From Doryteuthis pealeii (Eukaryota > Mollusca > Cephalopoda > Myopsida > Loliginidae): 64,000 nt of DNA. The stretch is from contig CM042139.1 of assembly GCA_023376005.1 (NCBI GenBank), positions 140,255,095 through 140,319,094 on the forward strand. The letters run 5' to 3'. The notes beneath the pieces are model-generated. The model saw only the letters and a program-made list of their open reading frames with translations. It searched no databases and was not told where the DNA came from. Below, piece by piece: positions 44,677 to 55,061 of the stretch. Position numbers and translations under genes: made by a program. Within the stretch, counting starts at the first letter, position 1, and each line of letters opens with the position of its first letter.

Positions 44677-44678
<2 letters not shown>
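44503..44678. repeat. Foldback element with CCGACAG terminus and ruined hammerhead
   Basis: GGAAATGAATCCGACAGTATG at 44503-44523. Arms 44529-44572 and 44630-44676 (AAAAGGTGGAATGAAAACATC against its complement). Between them: stem GATTTT-TGT-AAAATC, GAA, a 14 nt palindrome ATATTGATCAATAT, C, then AGC. That is stem II, GAA, stem III and H17 without the CTGANGA box. Confidence 0.82.

Positions 44679-44682
<4 letters not shown>

Positions 44683-44727
<45 letters not shown>
44683..44727. repeat. (AT)n microsatellite
   Basis: AT tract at the right end of the foldback. Confidence 0.97.
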
Positions 44728-44729
<2 letters not shown>

Positions 44730-44810
44730 CTGCCTTTGGTACACCATTCCAGCAAAAGCTGTAATAGTGACCATCTCACACTACAGTATATATATATACA
44801 TATATATATA

Positions 44811-45273
44811 TTGTAAGTGCCTTCAAGTAAAAATTTAATATATACTTTATTCAGCAACGTTTCTAAATAAACAAACATCCAAAAATCTTATTCACTTCGC
44901 CGAAGGGCATTCGGTCTGTTTGTTGTTATTATTCTCTCAATAACGCCCCCTTACCTATTATGGTATAGGCGTGTAGTATCGCTTGACAAGCTTAATTTCG
45001 CTAGGATGGTCAGCTGTGTACTGTGGCCGAGGCGATAAAAGTGTCTCACTAGTGTTTCACTGTGTCTGCTGAAGTCCCGGTTTCGATTTCTGTCGGAGGG
45101 AAATCGTTAGTATATACCGCTGATGAGACTTAATAAATTCGAAACAGTCTGTACGGTATTCTACACATCGAGCCATCCTTTGCTGGGATTACACTTGTCA
45201 AGTTCATTTTCTATAAGAAAAAGTATCGAATTTTATGCGATACATGCGTTGTAAGTGCCTTCAAGTAAAAATT
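44811..45273 (+). mobile_element. SINE-E, complete unit with preceding tail end (438 bp period)
   Basis: The 25 bp tail end TTGTAAGTGCCTTCAAG plus AAAAATT is present at both 44811-44835 and 45249-45273. The first copy runs directly into the element start (AATATATACTTTATTCAG). So the locus is one full unit of 438 bp plus the last 25 bp of a preceding unit, a head-to-tail concatemer junction. Internal order: start, CACTTCGCCGAAG block, tRNA-like head (GTGGCCGAGGCGATAAAAG, box B TTTCGATTTC), linker GTCGGAGGGAAATCG, hammerhead, tail. Confidence 0.85.
45114..45159 (+). ncRNA. Hammerhead ribozyme in SINE-E, compensated stem I
   Basis: Stem I ATACCG (45114-45119) / CGGTAT (45154-45159), CTGATGA, stem II GACTT-AATA-AATTC with one C-T mismatch, GAA, stem III ACA-GTC-TGT, H17 A45153. 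Relative to the 12.1 and 13.8 kb copies, both stem I strands carry two matching substitutions. Confidence 0.85.
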
Positions 45274-45840
45274 ATATATATATATATATATAATGAAACA
45301 ATTTTCCTGGGTTAATCCTAGCCAGAATAGATTCCACATTAATACACATGCGATGATGCCGTCTGTTATAATGGCCTAACTTATGTTGTTTTTACACAGC
45401 ATTCATGAATTACAACAGAGAAAAATAATTAATTTCTTTTCTCGTTTTGTGTTCTGAGGTGAAACGGTTTCTGATCAGATTTCACTTCAAAAGGAGAATT
45501 AATTGTAAAATTCATTTCTCACGTCGGTAAATTCATTTAGATGTAATTGAAGAAACACAAAATACAAGAAAACCAGGAAAGTTCCAATTCATAATTCATT
45601 TGCGCATGCCTCGGATTTCAAGGCAGCGGAAAAAAACCTTTTAACAGATTTAAAAGATCACAGGTTTAAACTCTCTCATAGTGTTTGTTTCTTTTTTTTT
45701 TTTCTAGTTTTATCTAACTTAATGTGCATCAGTAATAATTTTCATTAACTTTATGAGTATCGAGGAATTAGAAGAAATTACTTAATGTATATTAATAAAC
45801 TAGTCATTGACCCTCAGACAGTTCCAACCAACCTGAAATA

Positions 45841-46270
45841 CTATTTCTCTGAATTTTTGAGATGAGACTTTATAAGTAGTATTATTTGGGTTATTCGGAC
45901 TATTGTCCTCATCTTTATTGTTATCTACACTATTTCTCTGAACTTTTTAGATGAGACTTGATAATTAGTATCATTTGGATTATTCGGTCTATTGCCCTCA
46001 TCTTTATTTTTATCTACACTATTTCTCTGAATTTTTAGATGAGGCTTGATAATTATTATTATTTGTATTATTCAGACTATTGTCCTCATCTTTATTGTAT
46101 TTCTCTGAACTTTTTAGATGAGGCTTGATAATTAGTACTATTTGGATTATTCAGACTATTGTCCTCATCTTTATTGCTATCTACACTATTTCTCTGAACT
46201 TTTTAGATGAGGCTTGATAATTAGTATTATTTGGATTATTCGGACTATTGTCCTCATCGTTTTTGTTATT
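45841..46270. repeat. Tandem array, about 5 units of 89 bp
   Basis: Unit starts at TATTTCTCTGAACTTTTTAG and contains GATTATTCGGACTATTGTCC and TCATCTTTATTG. The third unit is shorter. The minus-strand unit contains AGATGAGGACAATAGTC and AATAATACAAATAAT, the same phrases that follow the SINE-D ribozyme-like block at 59275-59314, so the array looks like an amplified SINE-D tail. Confidence 0.9.
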
Positions 46271-46344
46271 CTTATAATAATAAAGAAACACATAGTGTAC
46301 TGATCCCCATCATAGAAAATTGACACCAAATTTTCACTTAGTGA

Positions 46345-46567
46345 TAATACACTTAATAAAGGTATGCATCTATCTAATCTCTCACCAGCTATTGGAAGAT
46401 AGTAGGAGAGATTAGGCTCTTTAAACTTGGTATGGCAATCAGTCTAGGAGAAGAACAACTCTGAATTCAAACCAAAGTGTCTCTCCAATCATGAGTAAAA
46501 AAAACTGCTTTGAAACTCGGCTTAAGAAATTGACATAATTTCACAGCCTGCTCTTGCGGAGGTGTTT

Positions 46568-46570
<3 letters not shown>
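46345..46570 (+). mobile_element. SINE-A 3' part
   Basis: TCTCACCAGCTATTGG, TTAAACTTGGTATGGCAATC, CAGTCTAGGAGAAG, CTCGGCTTAAGAAATTGAC, CTGCTCTTGCGGAGG. The head is missing. Confidence 0.82.
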
Positions 46571-46655
<85 letters not shown>

Positions 46656-46889
46656 GTGTGTATTCTATTTGTTTTGCTTTTTTAAGTTTTGAATTTCCCA
46701 TTATCTTCCCAATATCTATCTATCTATATATATGTATATATATATATTAATTTAATGCTTCAAAAGAGTCGAATATTTTTTTTTTAAATTACATTAAAGA
46801 TTTATCTTAAAAAGTTTATTTTTCCCCTCGAGATAAATTTTTTTTAAAAGATTATTTTCATTTTTTTCTAGGTTTTCCATTAATTCTTA

Positions 46890-46952
<63 letters not shown>

Positions 46953-47823
46953 TGTGTTTTATTTCAGTTTATTTCAATAGGGAAAAATGATTTGATATAC
47001 GAGAAAGTGAAATATATGCAAGGAATTTAGGTTGACTTTTGAAAATTAACCCTTTAAAAAATCTATGTGAATAAAAAGTTAAAGGGACTTTGAAATATGT
47101 TGGAGGGAAGAAAAAATCATGCTCTCTATGACGAAGTAGAAAGTGGTTGGCTGAGTGATAGATTTTACCGGCATGTCAACTTCTTTAGAGCTATGTTATT
47201 CCTAAATCAAGGTACCACTATATTGTATTACCTTAATGCCAGTTTTAAACATTTATAAACCATGGTTGTGTTTTTGGAGCTACTCTTTTACCGTTCGGGT
47301 TTTTAGTTTAACTTCATCATTTTTATTGATTTTATCATCATCCTTTTGTAGACTTTTCAGGTGAATAAGGCGTCAAATAAATCTTCTATTGTTTTCAACA
47401 AAACTCATTGTTTCTTAGAGTGGAAAATGCTGTCAACTATTTCTGATTTTTTTTTCTTTTTTGCTTTTAAAACCTTTGGCAGAACTTCGAAGATACTTCT
47501 GATCAAAAATGTTTGAAGAGAAAAATAACCTTTTCATTATTAAAATAAATCAATCAAAACGTTCGCTCATATTTTTGATTCAATATAATAGATTAAATAC
47601 TATTTATACCTAGCACTCTGGGCGGGGCTATGAACAGGCTCACTGTAGATGGATAATATCACTCACTTTAAAAAAAAAAGAAGCTAATTACAAATCTGGT
47701 GTCCAAGGAATGACATTACATTGAATCTCATGGTGAAGTTTATAGATTGTAGATCTGGTGAGTTTTGGATGGGTCTTCATTTCTATTACTCAGGAGCAAG
47801 AGAGACTATCACACACACACACA

Positions 47824-47879
<56 letters not shown>

Positions 47880-48015
47880 GTTTTCACGAGTAAAAAACAG
47901 ACTGTGTTTTTTTACAATGCCATCCGTTCTTCGTCGTACAACACTCAGTCTTTTAATAGAAATAAATTACGCTGTTTTCTTTTTACTCAAGTAGAATAAT
48001 AAAATAGGAAAATAT
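46571..48015. other. Microsatellites and unrecognised AT-rich DNA
   Basis: AT/TG tract 46566-46659, AT tract 46890-46950 and AC/AT tract 47813-47879. Between them is sequence without recognisable frames or shared repeats. Confidence 0.5.
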
Positions 48016-48017
48016 GT

Positions 48018-48128
48018 GTTTTTATACCTTTCCCAAACGTGTTAGAGTTATGTGAAATTCAAAGCCTATTGCAGGATTTAAACTCGTTTTCCCGTGTTAC
48101 TTCCCAAACTATTACACCACAAACACGA
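48018..48128 (-). mobile_element. SINE-A 5' part
   Basis: Minus strand: TGTGGTGTAATAGTTTGGG (box A), GAGTTTAAATCCTGC (box B), ATTTCACATAACTC and CACGTTTGGGAAAGG. Confidence 0.8.
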
Positions 48129-48154
48129 TTGAAAAACATGTATGAGAAAACTGT

Positions 48155-48630
48155 GTCGCTATATATATAAAGGAGAGGTTTTGGTATGTACGTGTCGACG
48201 TATAACTCCAAAACAGGAGGTCACTCAGATTCAAAAGTTTTTTTGGTGGTACCCAATAACAGTTTAACTACAGTCTATGAATTAACATTTTCCCCTCCCC
48301 TATATTCAACACAATGAAACTTTCAAGAAAATTAATTTTATCTTGAAAAAACTTTTTCCATTCGAAAGAAGAAACATTAAACAAAATCCAGATGATTTTT
48401 AAAAAAATTAAGCTCACGGAAATAATGAAAATTATGACTGAAAAAAAAAAGGTTTTATATTTGTACCGTTAAATCAACTAAAATTTAACGTAGCCAAAAA
48501 CTAGTTACGATAAGAATTTTGTTTTAATTCTATGAAAAATCAATTAATGGTCCGACTTTCATGAAAATAACTATTTACACTTGGATGTAAATATGTCTGA
48601 AAACACTCTATGGTGTTCCTATTTTTTAGT
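48155..48630 (+). mobile_element. Helitron HelA, 3'-truncated copy
   Basis: Starts near TCGCTATATATATAAAGGAG and aligns with HelA at 49284-51270: GGTATGTACGTGTCGAC, GGAGGTCACTCAGATTC, GGTGGTACCCAATAACAG, CCATTCGAAAGAAGAAAC and ACACTCTATGGTGTTCC. It stops at the ATTTTTTAGT just before where the terminal hairpin should be. Confidence 0.75.
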
Positions 48631-48631
48631 A

Positions 48632-49169
48632 TATAGTATATTTAATATTATATATTATACACAATATAGTATATTTAATATTATATATTCTATACAATAT
48701 AGTATATTTAAAATTATATATTATTATATTATGTTATATATTATCTATATTTAGTACCTGCTAGGGTCCCACCTATGGGCTAAATAGATTTAGAAAAAAA
48801 GAGTTTTAAAAAATGTGTTTTACAAAAATGGAGTTTAAAAAATATACCCATCAAGAATGAATTTACTAAAGATCTACAGCATAAAATAACCCAACACGGG
48901 TTGACGTGCCGTACAATCCAACCAACCTACCAACAATATTGTTAATTCGGTATATTTTCAATTCATTCTTAATTAGGATACTTCCTATTTTCTTTCTTAT
49001 TTTTGAATTTTCCAGTACATTATTTTCCAAAAGTGCAAAAGAAAATATATAACAGAATAATTAACTTGATATTGGGTTTATTTAAAATCCATTTATTTTA
49101 AAACTGAAAGATAATTTAGGAAAGTTTGCAAAATATATTTCCAATTGAAATATATGATAAAATATATAC

Positions 49170-49216
<47 letters not shown>

Positions 49217-49283
49217 CAAATATATATCATATACAATATAGTATATTTAATATTATATATCATATACAATATAGTATATTTAA
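48632..49283. repeat. 33 bp AT-rich tandem repeat in two clusters, with an unrecognised centre
   Basis: Unit approximates ATAGTATATTTAATATTATA plus TATCATATACAAT. About three units at 48632-48730 and two at 49228-49283, ending precisely at the 5' TC of HelA. An (AT)n lies at 49176-49214. The DNA between has CTAGGGTCCCACCTATGGG and no gene. Confidence 0.75.
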
Positions 49284-51270
49284 TCTAATATATAAAGGTA
49301 AGATTTTGGTATGTACGTGTTGACATATAAATTCAAAACGGGAGGTCACTCAGATTCAAAATCTTGCATACACATTGATATCGTTCTAACTAAGAAACAC
49401 TCCAAATTTGGTTATTGATTTTTACTGAATAAGCGATATAATTAATTAATCAAACAAAAATCAAACGATTTTTAGAAATAAATCATATAGCTGCTGCTGA
49501 TATTCCATTTACAATCAGCACGTACGCCCCACCCTATCCCAACCTGCCCTACCCTGCTGCCGCTATTCCGCGTTGTTGAATGCGTTTGCAGAAGCTTTCA
49601 GCTACTCGAAGAAAAATAAGAAAGAAAGTAAGAAAGGAAGAATATCAGCTTCCAGTCATTACTAAATTTTAACGTAAAATAAAATTTGTTTTTTTGTTGT
49701 CCAAATCTTTAAAATATTTATTTTATAATCTTTCCAAATATTTTCGTATGTTTTTGAGACTAATTTTTAAAGTAAAATCAAATCTTTCTCCACAAGGTTA
49801 CGGTTACATTTAAAAAAATAAGATTTTAAATGTCAATTAAAATCAGTCACTTGTATAGGGTTCTATAAATGTAAATTAAAAAAAAATGAACACGTGTTTA
49901 TCAATATTTTTACGAATACTTTCATATTTCTTAGAATAAAATATATCCATTTTTAATCTTTGTTATTTTTGTTGCTCAAATAAATAAATAAATTACAATG
50001 TTACATTTTATTTCTAACTCAAACAAGCAATGAAAGACTAAATTTACAATGTCTTACGTACGAAAAAGTTGGAATATTATTCTCAATGTTGTAAACAAAC
50101 AAATAAAAAATCGTAAATTATTAGCGCTTAAAAAGGGGGGGGGTATTTAACACAATGAAACTTGAATAAAGGTTAATATTATCTTCAAAATTACGAAATT
50201 CACACAAACACTTATTCACTTATGTTTACTTTTTTTAAAATAAGTAAATAGTGATTGTGTGAATTTCGTAAGTTATTTACGAAATTCTTTTTTGTCAAAC
50301 AGTAAAAGAATGATAAAGAAATATCTAAATAAATACATGTCGAAAGTTTTTTTATACTAACATTTAGCATAACATAGGTCGACCCAAATTGGGTCTAAAA
50401 TGCCTTTTTGCCAAAGTGACTTTAGCCCCCCGCTCCAGAAAATAATTTACCAAAAATCAGGGAATTATCGGATTTTAACTAATTTTTCAGTGTTTATTCA
50501 TCAATGAACGATCTTTATAATAAATTACTTATTTTATTTCAAAACTTTCTCATTTTTTCAGGTCACTTAATTTTTACCCCTCCCTTATGTTGGGGGCGTA
50601 ACATTTTTATGTTTATAGTTTACTAATTACAGTATAAATAAAGAGGGCTGACTTCTGATTTAGGTCGGAAAATTAAAACGGGAATTTTTTTTGGTGGTAC
50701 CCAATGACAGTTTAACTACAGTCTATGAATTAACATTTTGCGAATCGGGTTACGGTTTTAGAGGATTAAGGTTGTTTTTAATTACGTATTGCTTAAAGAA
50801 ATAAACAAAACAAAAAATACTATACATTTAATTAACCATTGAAATTAATTATTGAATCTATCATTGAGACAGTTGTTTGTGTTAGTATTGCAATGTATAA
50901 TTTCAATTAAACTTAGTTTTAAAAAATATGTTTCAACATTAACAGATTTTTTTTGTTTACCCCTTTTTCCATTCGAAAGAAGAAACATTAAACAAACTCC
51001 TGATGATGTAAAAAATAAATTAAGCTTACGGAAAATTTTTACTGAAAAAAAAAAGTTGTTATATTTGCACCGTTAGATTAACTAAAATTTAACGTAGCCT
51101 AAAACAAGTTAGGACAAGAATTTTTTTTTAATTCTATGAAAAATCAATTAATGGTCCGACTTTCATGAAAATTTCAACTATTTACCCATGGATGTAAATA
51201 TGTCTGAAAACACTCTATGGTGTTCCTATTTTTTTTTTTAGTCCGGTCATGGACCGGGTAATTTAGCTAG
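49284..51270 (+). mobile_element. Non-autonomous Helitron HelA, complete ends (1987 bp)
   Basis: The 5' end is TC (49284) preceded by A. The 3' end is a hairpin CCGGTC-ATG-GACCGG at 51243-51257, a 9 nt spacer and CTAG at 51267-51270 followed by T. This is the Helitron end structure (5'-TC, 3' hairpin plus CTRR, A/T target). The interior contains an inverted pair at 50200-50290 and the CCCCCCGCTCC block shared with the 6.9 kb copy. No Rep or helicase motif is visible, so it depends on another element. Confidence 0.82.
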
Positions 51271-51271
51271 T

Positions 51272-51273
51272 GT

Positions 51274-51360
<87 letters not shown>
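51272..51360. repeat. (CA)n/(AT)n microsatellite
   Basis: AC then AT tract directly after the Helitron 3' end. Confidence 0.98.
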
Positions 51361-51362
<2 letters not shown>

Positions 51363-51399
51363 TAACTAATACAAATGAAAAGTCTGTTTAACCATTGGT

Positions 51400-52436
51400 T
51401 TCTGAATATCACTTTTTCGGTGTTATTCGTCGTCAGAGACGTTGACTTTTGAAAAATGGACAGTTTTCAAACTTTTGGCTCGTGTTTACGTGATCCGTTA
51501 TTCGTTCTTGCATTTTGCTTTCGTCATTCACCGGCATCACTATTTGTCGTCATTGGGTCTCGTGTTTTTATGATGATTTAAAAATTTTCCGTTTTTATTT
51601 CTTTATTTTTTATTTTTTATTTTTTATTTTGTTTATTTTTATTTTATTTTTATTTTAGTTTGTGTGGGTTTATTTATATGTGAATTCTTAATTATGGTGG
51701 TCTGAGGTTTTGGTTAGTCCAATTCCATATTAAAATCTTTTTTCGGTGTGGGCATGCCCTAAAAATTCTGTTTTGTTATTTAGGAAATTGTGTTCGGAGT
51801 TTATTCCTTGAAGAATACGGAATTTTTCTGTTGTGCATAATGAGCATTTTTTTTTACCCATTTATGTATGGCTTCGATTGGTCTAGTATTTTCCATTCTA
51901 TTTTAAATTGTCTTTCCTGTTTTTTAAACTGCCAGGCTTTGTTGGATAGCGCTGTCACGTTCCTTTTATTTTCGTGTTTGAAGAATGTTCAATGGTTATA
52001 GTAGCGTTGTTTAAAGCTACCCTGCACCATCCATATGTAGTTTTCGATGGTTACCGATTGGTTTGTATTGTTTGTCTTAATTGTTGCCTGGTATATAATG
52101 GATTCTGTGTTGCATCTTTGTTGTAAAGGACAGTCTTCTTTACTTCTGCATGTACATGTTGGGTCTTCCATGGGCTTGATGTTGACTGTAAATATTGTCT
52201 TCATCGGTTGTCCACAAGAATAGCTTATTTTGAGTGTGTTTTTGTTAAAAAAATTGTGGTATCTATGATTAGGTGGGAAATGTTTTTTTACTAGTTCTAA
52301 GAATTTCTTGCCTATATTTGTCCTGACGTTAAGTGCATATGGTGGTGTGAACCAGATCATTTTCCTTTTCCTGTTTCTGTTTATGGTTGGTATGGAGTCT
52401 TCGCTATTTACGTATTTTATTTGGTCCTTAAATCCG

Positions 52437-52440
<4 letters not shown>
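51400..52440 (-). pseudogene. Penelope-like element C-terminus with GIY-YIG endonuclease region
   Basis: The minus strand is open from 52440 to 51989. NRKRKMIWFTPPYALNVRTN, KKFLELVKKHFPPNHRYHNF, KISYSCGQPM, then CTCRSKEDCPLQQRC, SIIYQATI and VQGSFKQRYYNH. This is the linker, cysteine cluster and GIY-YIG nuclease start of Penelope-type retroelements, in which the nuclease nicks target DNA. The YIG position reads Y-I-W, so the catalytic fold is altered. After a stop at 51989 the family continues (ENKRNVTALSNKAWQFKKQ, then CSLCTTEKFRILQ in another frame) to about 51740. The RT domain is absent. The 3' end to 51400 is non-coding and has CTGACGA. Confidence 0.8.

Positions 52441-52497
<57 letters not shown>
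52437..52497. repeat. (AT)n/(TG)n microsatellite
   Basis: AT then TG tract between the PLE and the hammerhead dimer. Confidence 0.97.
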
Positions 52498-52498
<1 letters not shown>

Positions 52499-52502
52499 TC
52501 AT

Positions 52503-52530
52503 CCACAGACACGTGTTTCAACTTATCAAG
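52503..52530 (-). ncRNA. Truncated hammerhead, unit 1 of the dimer
   Basis: Keeps stem I 3' strand TGTGG, H17 C, ACACGTGT, GAA and part of stem II (ACTTGATAAGTT), but the CTGAAGA box is deleted and box B of the head joins stem II directly. Confidence 0.7.
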
Positions 52531-52774
52531 TGGGGTTAGAACTCCGATCGATTCAGCATCAGTCGGACAGCTTAACCGTTCGGCTATCATCAGCCACAGA
52601 ATGCGAAGGGGGCTTTACTGTTTTTATACACACATTTGTATGTACATAAAGGCCGCCATAGAGTGCTTCATCCCTATTATAGGAGAGTGTTGCGTTTACG
52701 CTTTAGTTGTCGGTCATCAGCGAAATCCCCTTCAAATTGCTCAAACCCAGGGGGAGTGAAGCATATATAGTCAT

Positions 52775-52816
52775 CCACAGACACGTGTTTTGACTTATCA
52801 AGTCTCTTCAGTGTGG
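52775..52816 (-). ncRNA. Hammerhead, unit 2 of the dimer, G12 changed
   Basis: Minus strand: stem I CCACA / TGTGG (five pairs), CTGAAGA, stem II GACTT-GAT-AAGTC (five pairs), AAA instead of GAA, stem III ACACGTGT, H17 C. Every helix is intact and only G12 is lost. Confidence 0.8.
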
Positions 52817-52959
52817 CTAGACATTGTGTACGCTACCAACAGCCGGGATACACCTCCGATAGATTCAGCATCAGTCGGACATCTTAACCACTCGGCTGTC
52901 GCCACACACAGAATTCGAAGGGGATTTTAACTGTTTTAATACGCACATCTGTATGTACG

Positions 52960-52962
<3 letters not shown>

Positions 52963-53028
<66 letters not shown>
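52963..53028. repeat. (AT)n microsatellite
   Basis: AT tract cutting the second dimer unit. Confidence 0.98.
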
Positions 53029-53030
<2 letters not shown>

Positions 53031-53182
53031 ATTACATATATATGTGTGTTTGTGTGTGTGCGTGCATGTATGCTTCTGGGAGTGGGAGTGTGTGTGTGTG
53101 TGTGTGTGTGTAATGTATGAATAATATAATTTTGTATAATCATAAATAAAGAGTGCTCTTCATCGATGGTAGATTATATATA

Positions 53183-53820
53183 CTAGCAAATAAATGCACC
53201 CTCCGGGTGCAAGTATTTAAGTTTTGATATAATAAAATATCATATTAAATTAGAAAGGCTAATGAAACTGACTAAGAATGCATATAAAAAGATCTGCAAC
53301 AGAGGGGGTATAATCGAAAAATAGAACAACTTTGAAACTAACCCTTCCATCATTTTCCATTACTCCCCTCTTTCATTGGTAAATTTTCCTAATTTAACAA
53401 TTTAGTTAGAATAGGAAGTAAAGGATAATATTACAGTTATTTCTTCTTGTAAATAAATTTCTTTTAAGATTTATCCACGAGATTGTTGTTTATATTTCTT
53501 AAGATAAAACCAAACAATTAGAAATCAATAATACCAAGCACATATTTATTAAAATAAAATTTTAAATATCAATATGCAAATTAGCCTTCTCGTTCAAACT
53601 GTAAACCGCTATTTTGTTGTATATATAAATACAAGTGCATGTTATTAGTACGTAGATATGGTCAACAGTATTAATAATGTAAAACAATTTTTATTAATAA
53701 CTGAAGGTTTAAAAGAATGAAATCATGGAGAATTTGACGTAAATAATTAAGGGAATTGTGACTTGAGTAGTAATATAATTTCGGTTACAGACAGAAAAAC
53801 ACACAATCTCCATTATAATA

Positions 53821-53823
<3 letters not shown>
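53183..53823 (-). mobile_element. Non-autonomous Helitron HelB, complete (641 bp)
   Basis: Minus strand: 5'-TC at 53823 preceded by A, 3' hairpin GCACCC-GGA-GGGTGC (53196-53210), 9 nt spacer, CTAG at 53183-53186, then T. Aligns over its full length with 10727-11377. No coding. Confidence 0.83.
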
Positions 53824-53868
<45 letters not shown>

Positions 53869-53934
53869 GTGTGTGTGTGTGTATGTAATTATGTGTATAC
53901 GTATGTGTGAGTGTGTGTGTGTGTGTGTGTGTGT
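53823..53934. repeat. (AT)n/(TG)n microsatellite
   Basis: AT tract starting at the Helitron 5' end, then TG. Confidence 0.97.
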
Positions 53935-53939
53935 TCTAG

Positions 53940-54780
53940 ATTTCGCATCTTTGTACTTGTATAGTCTTTAACATATATATGTTCTTCCCGTCTCATTAAG
54001 TAAATTTAACAATAACTATTTGTTTTTATTTAAATATAATTCTTATGTCAGTTTTTACTAATTTATAAATATTAATCATCTTTTATTATTAACTCCCCTA
54101 CATGACTTATTCCTTTAAAAAGATATCTTAGCATGTAAATAAATTGTAGGATTCATGAAAATAGGAACCAAATTTTGTGAAATCATTGTATATGGCCAGA
54201 GAAATGTTTGCCACTACTGAAGCTAAATGTATCCGTTTACTTCCTCCGAACGTTAATGTTTGGCTTCGTGCGGCAGCACAATAATGAATTGTACGAGCAA
54301 TCGGCTCTCTGGCTTGTAAGTATGACCCAACTCATAGAAGTTACCACTGAAGCAAGGACAATAGGGACATATTCTTCTATTTTTGGAATTACACAGGTGA
54401 ATCTAAGATGTCACTACAGGTATCTGTTTGCATCGTATAAGTCCTTTGCCATTTCCAAGTTTCAGGTATCATTTTTTCATTCTTGACCGTTGACAAGGGT
54501 GAAACTTTTGCAAGACCTAGGATATTTTTCCAAGACGCTGCAATTACGTTGTTCATGAGTTCAGAGGATTATAAACCCGAAATATCAAATTTAATATAGA
54601 TCCAGGGATGTACAATTGGTCAACACGCAAATATCGGAGTATGCAATACTGAGGAAAAAATGAAAGGTTAGAATAGGGGAATGCATATGTTTATAGTAGA
54701 TATCTTTACGTATTTGGGCATTGATGTTTAGCAAGAACGCACATATAGAAACACTAACACACCCACGCTTTCATACACAT
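53940..54780. other. Unrecognised DNA
   Basis: A 92-codon plus frame at 54208-54486 is not repetitive but has no domain I recognise and no context. Not called as a gene. Confidence 0.35.
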
Positions 54781-54784
54781 ACAT

Positions 54785-54786
<2 letters not shown>

Positions 54787-54833
<47 letters not shown>

Positions 54834-54851
54834 ATCATACACACACACACT

Positions 54852-54884
<33 letters not shown>

Positions 54885-54890
54885 TATTCT
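54787..54890. repeat. (AC)n microsatellite
   Basis: AC tracts with small breaks, then AT. A similar AC/AT tract is at 55491-55567. Confidence 0.98.
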
Positions 54891-55061
54891 ATATATTATT
54901 AGATATATATTTATATAATTATTGTGACACAATTCATGTGACCATTTTAAGACTGTGGGTAAGAAGAGTTTTACAGTGGAGATCCCTTGTGGTATTAAGT
55001 TTGATCCTTTCTTGAAGTTGAACGATGCAGTATCAGTTTTAAATCCTTGTACCCTGATCTG

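Larger units (their letters stand above)
52497..52962 (-). mobile_element. Head-to-tail dimer of a hammerhead SINE (family H2, 272 bp period)
   Basis: Two units in the same orientation: 52497-52769 and 52770-52962. The ribozyme end TAGTCATCCACAGACACG (plus-strand view) occurs at both starts, 272 bp apart. Both units share the tRNA-like head (minus strand GACAGCCGAGTGGTTAAG, resembling tRNA-Ser or tRNA-Leu, then CGACTGATGCTGAAT) and the flank GAATTCGAAGGGG / GAATGCGAAGGGG. The second unit is cut by (AT)n at 52963. A dimer whose unit is bounded by ribozyme sites is the arrangement expected for retrozymes. Confidence 0.8.

Noticed and set aside
51405..51450. Hammerhead at the 3' end of the 52 kb PLE
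   Set aside because: CTGACGA is present on the minus strand, but stem II and stem III do not pair convincingly.
54208..54486. A 92-codon open frame on the plus strand
   Set aside because: Not repetitive, but no motif and no support from neighbours.
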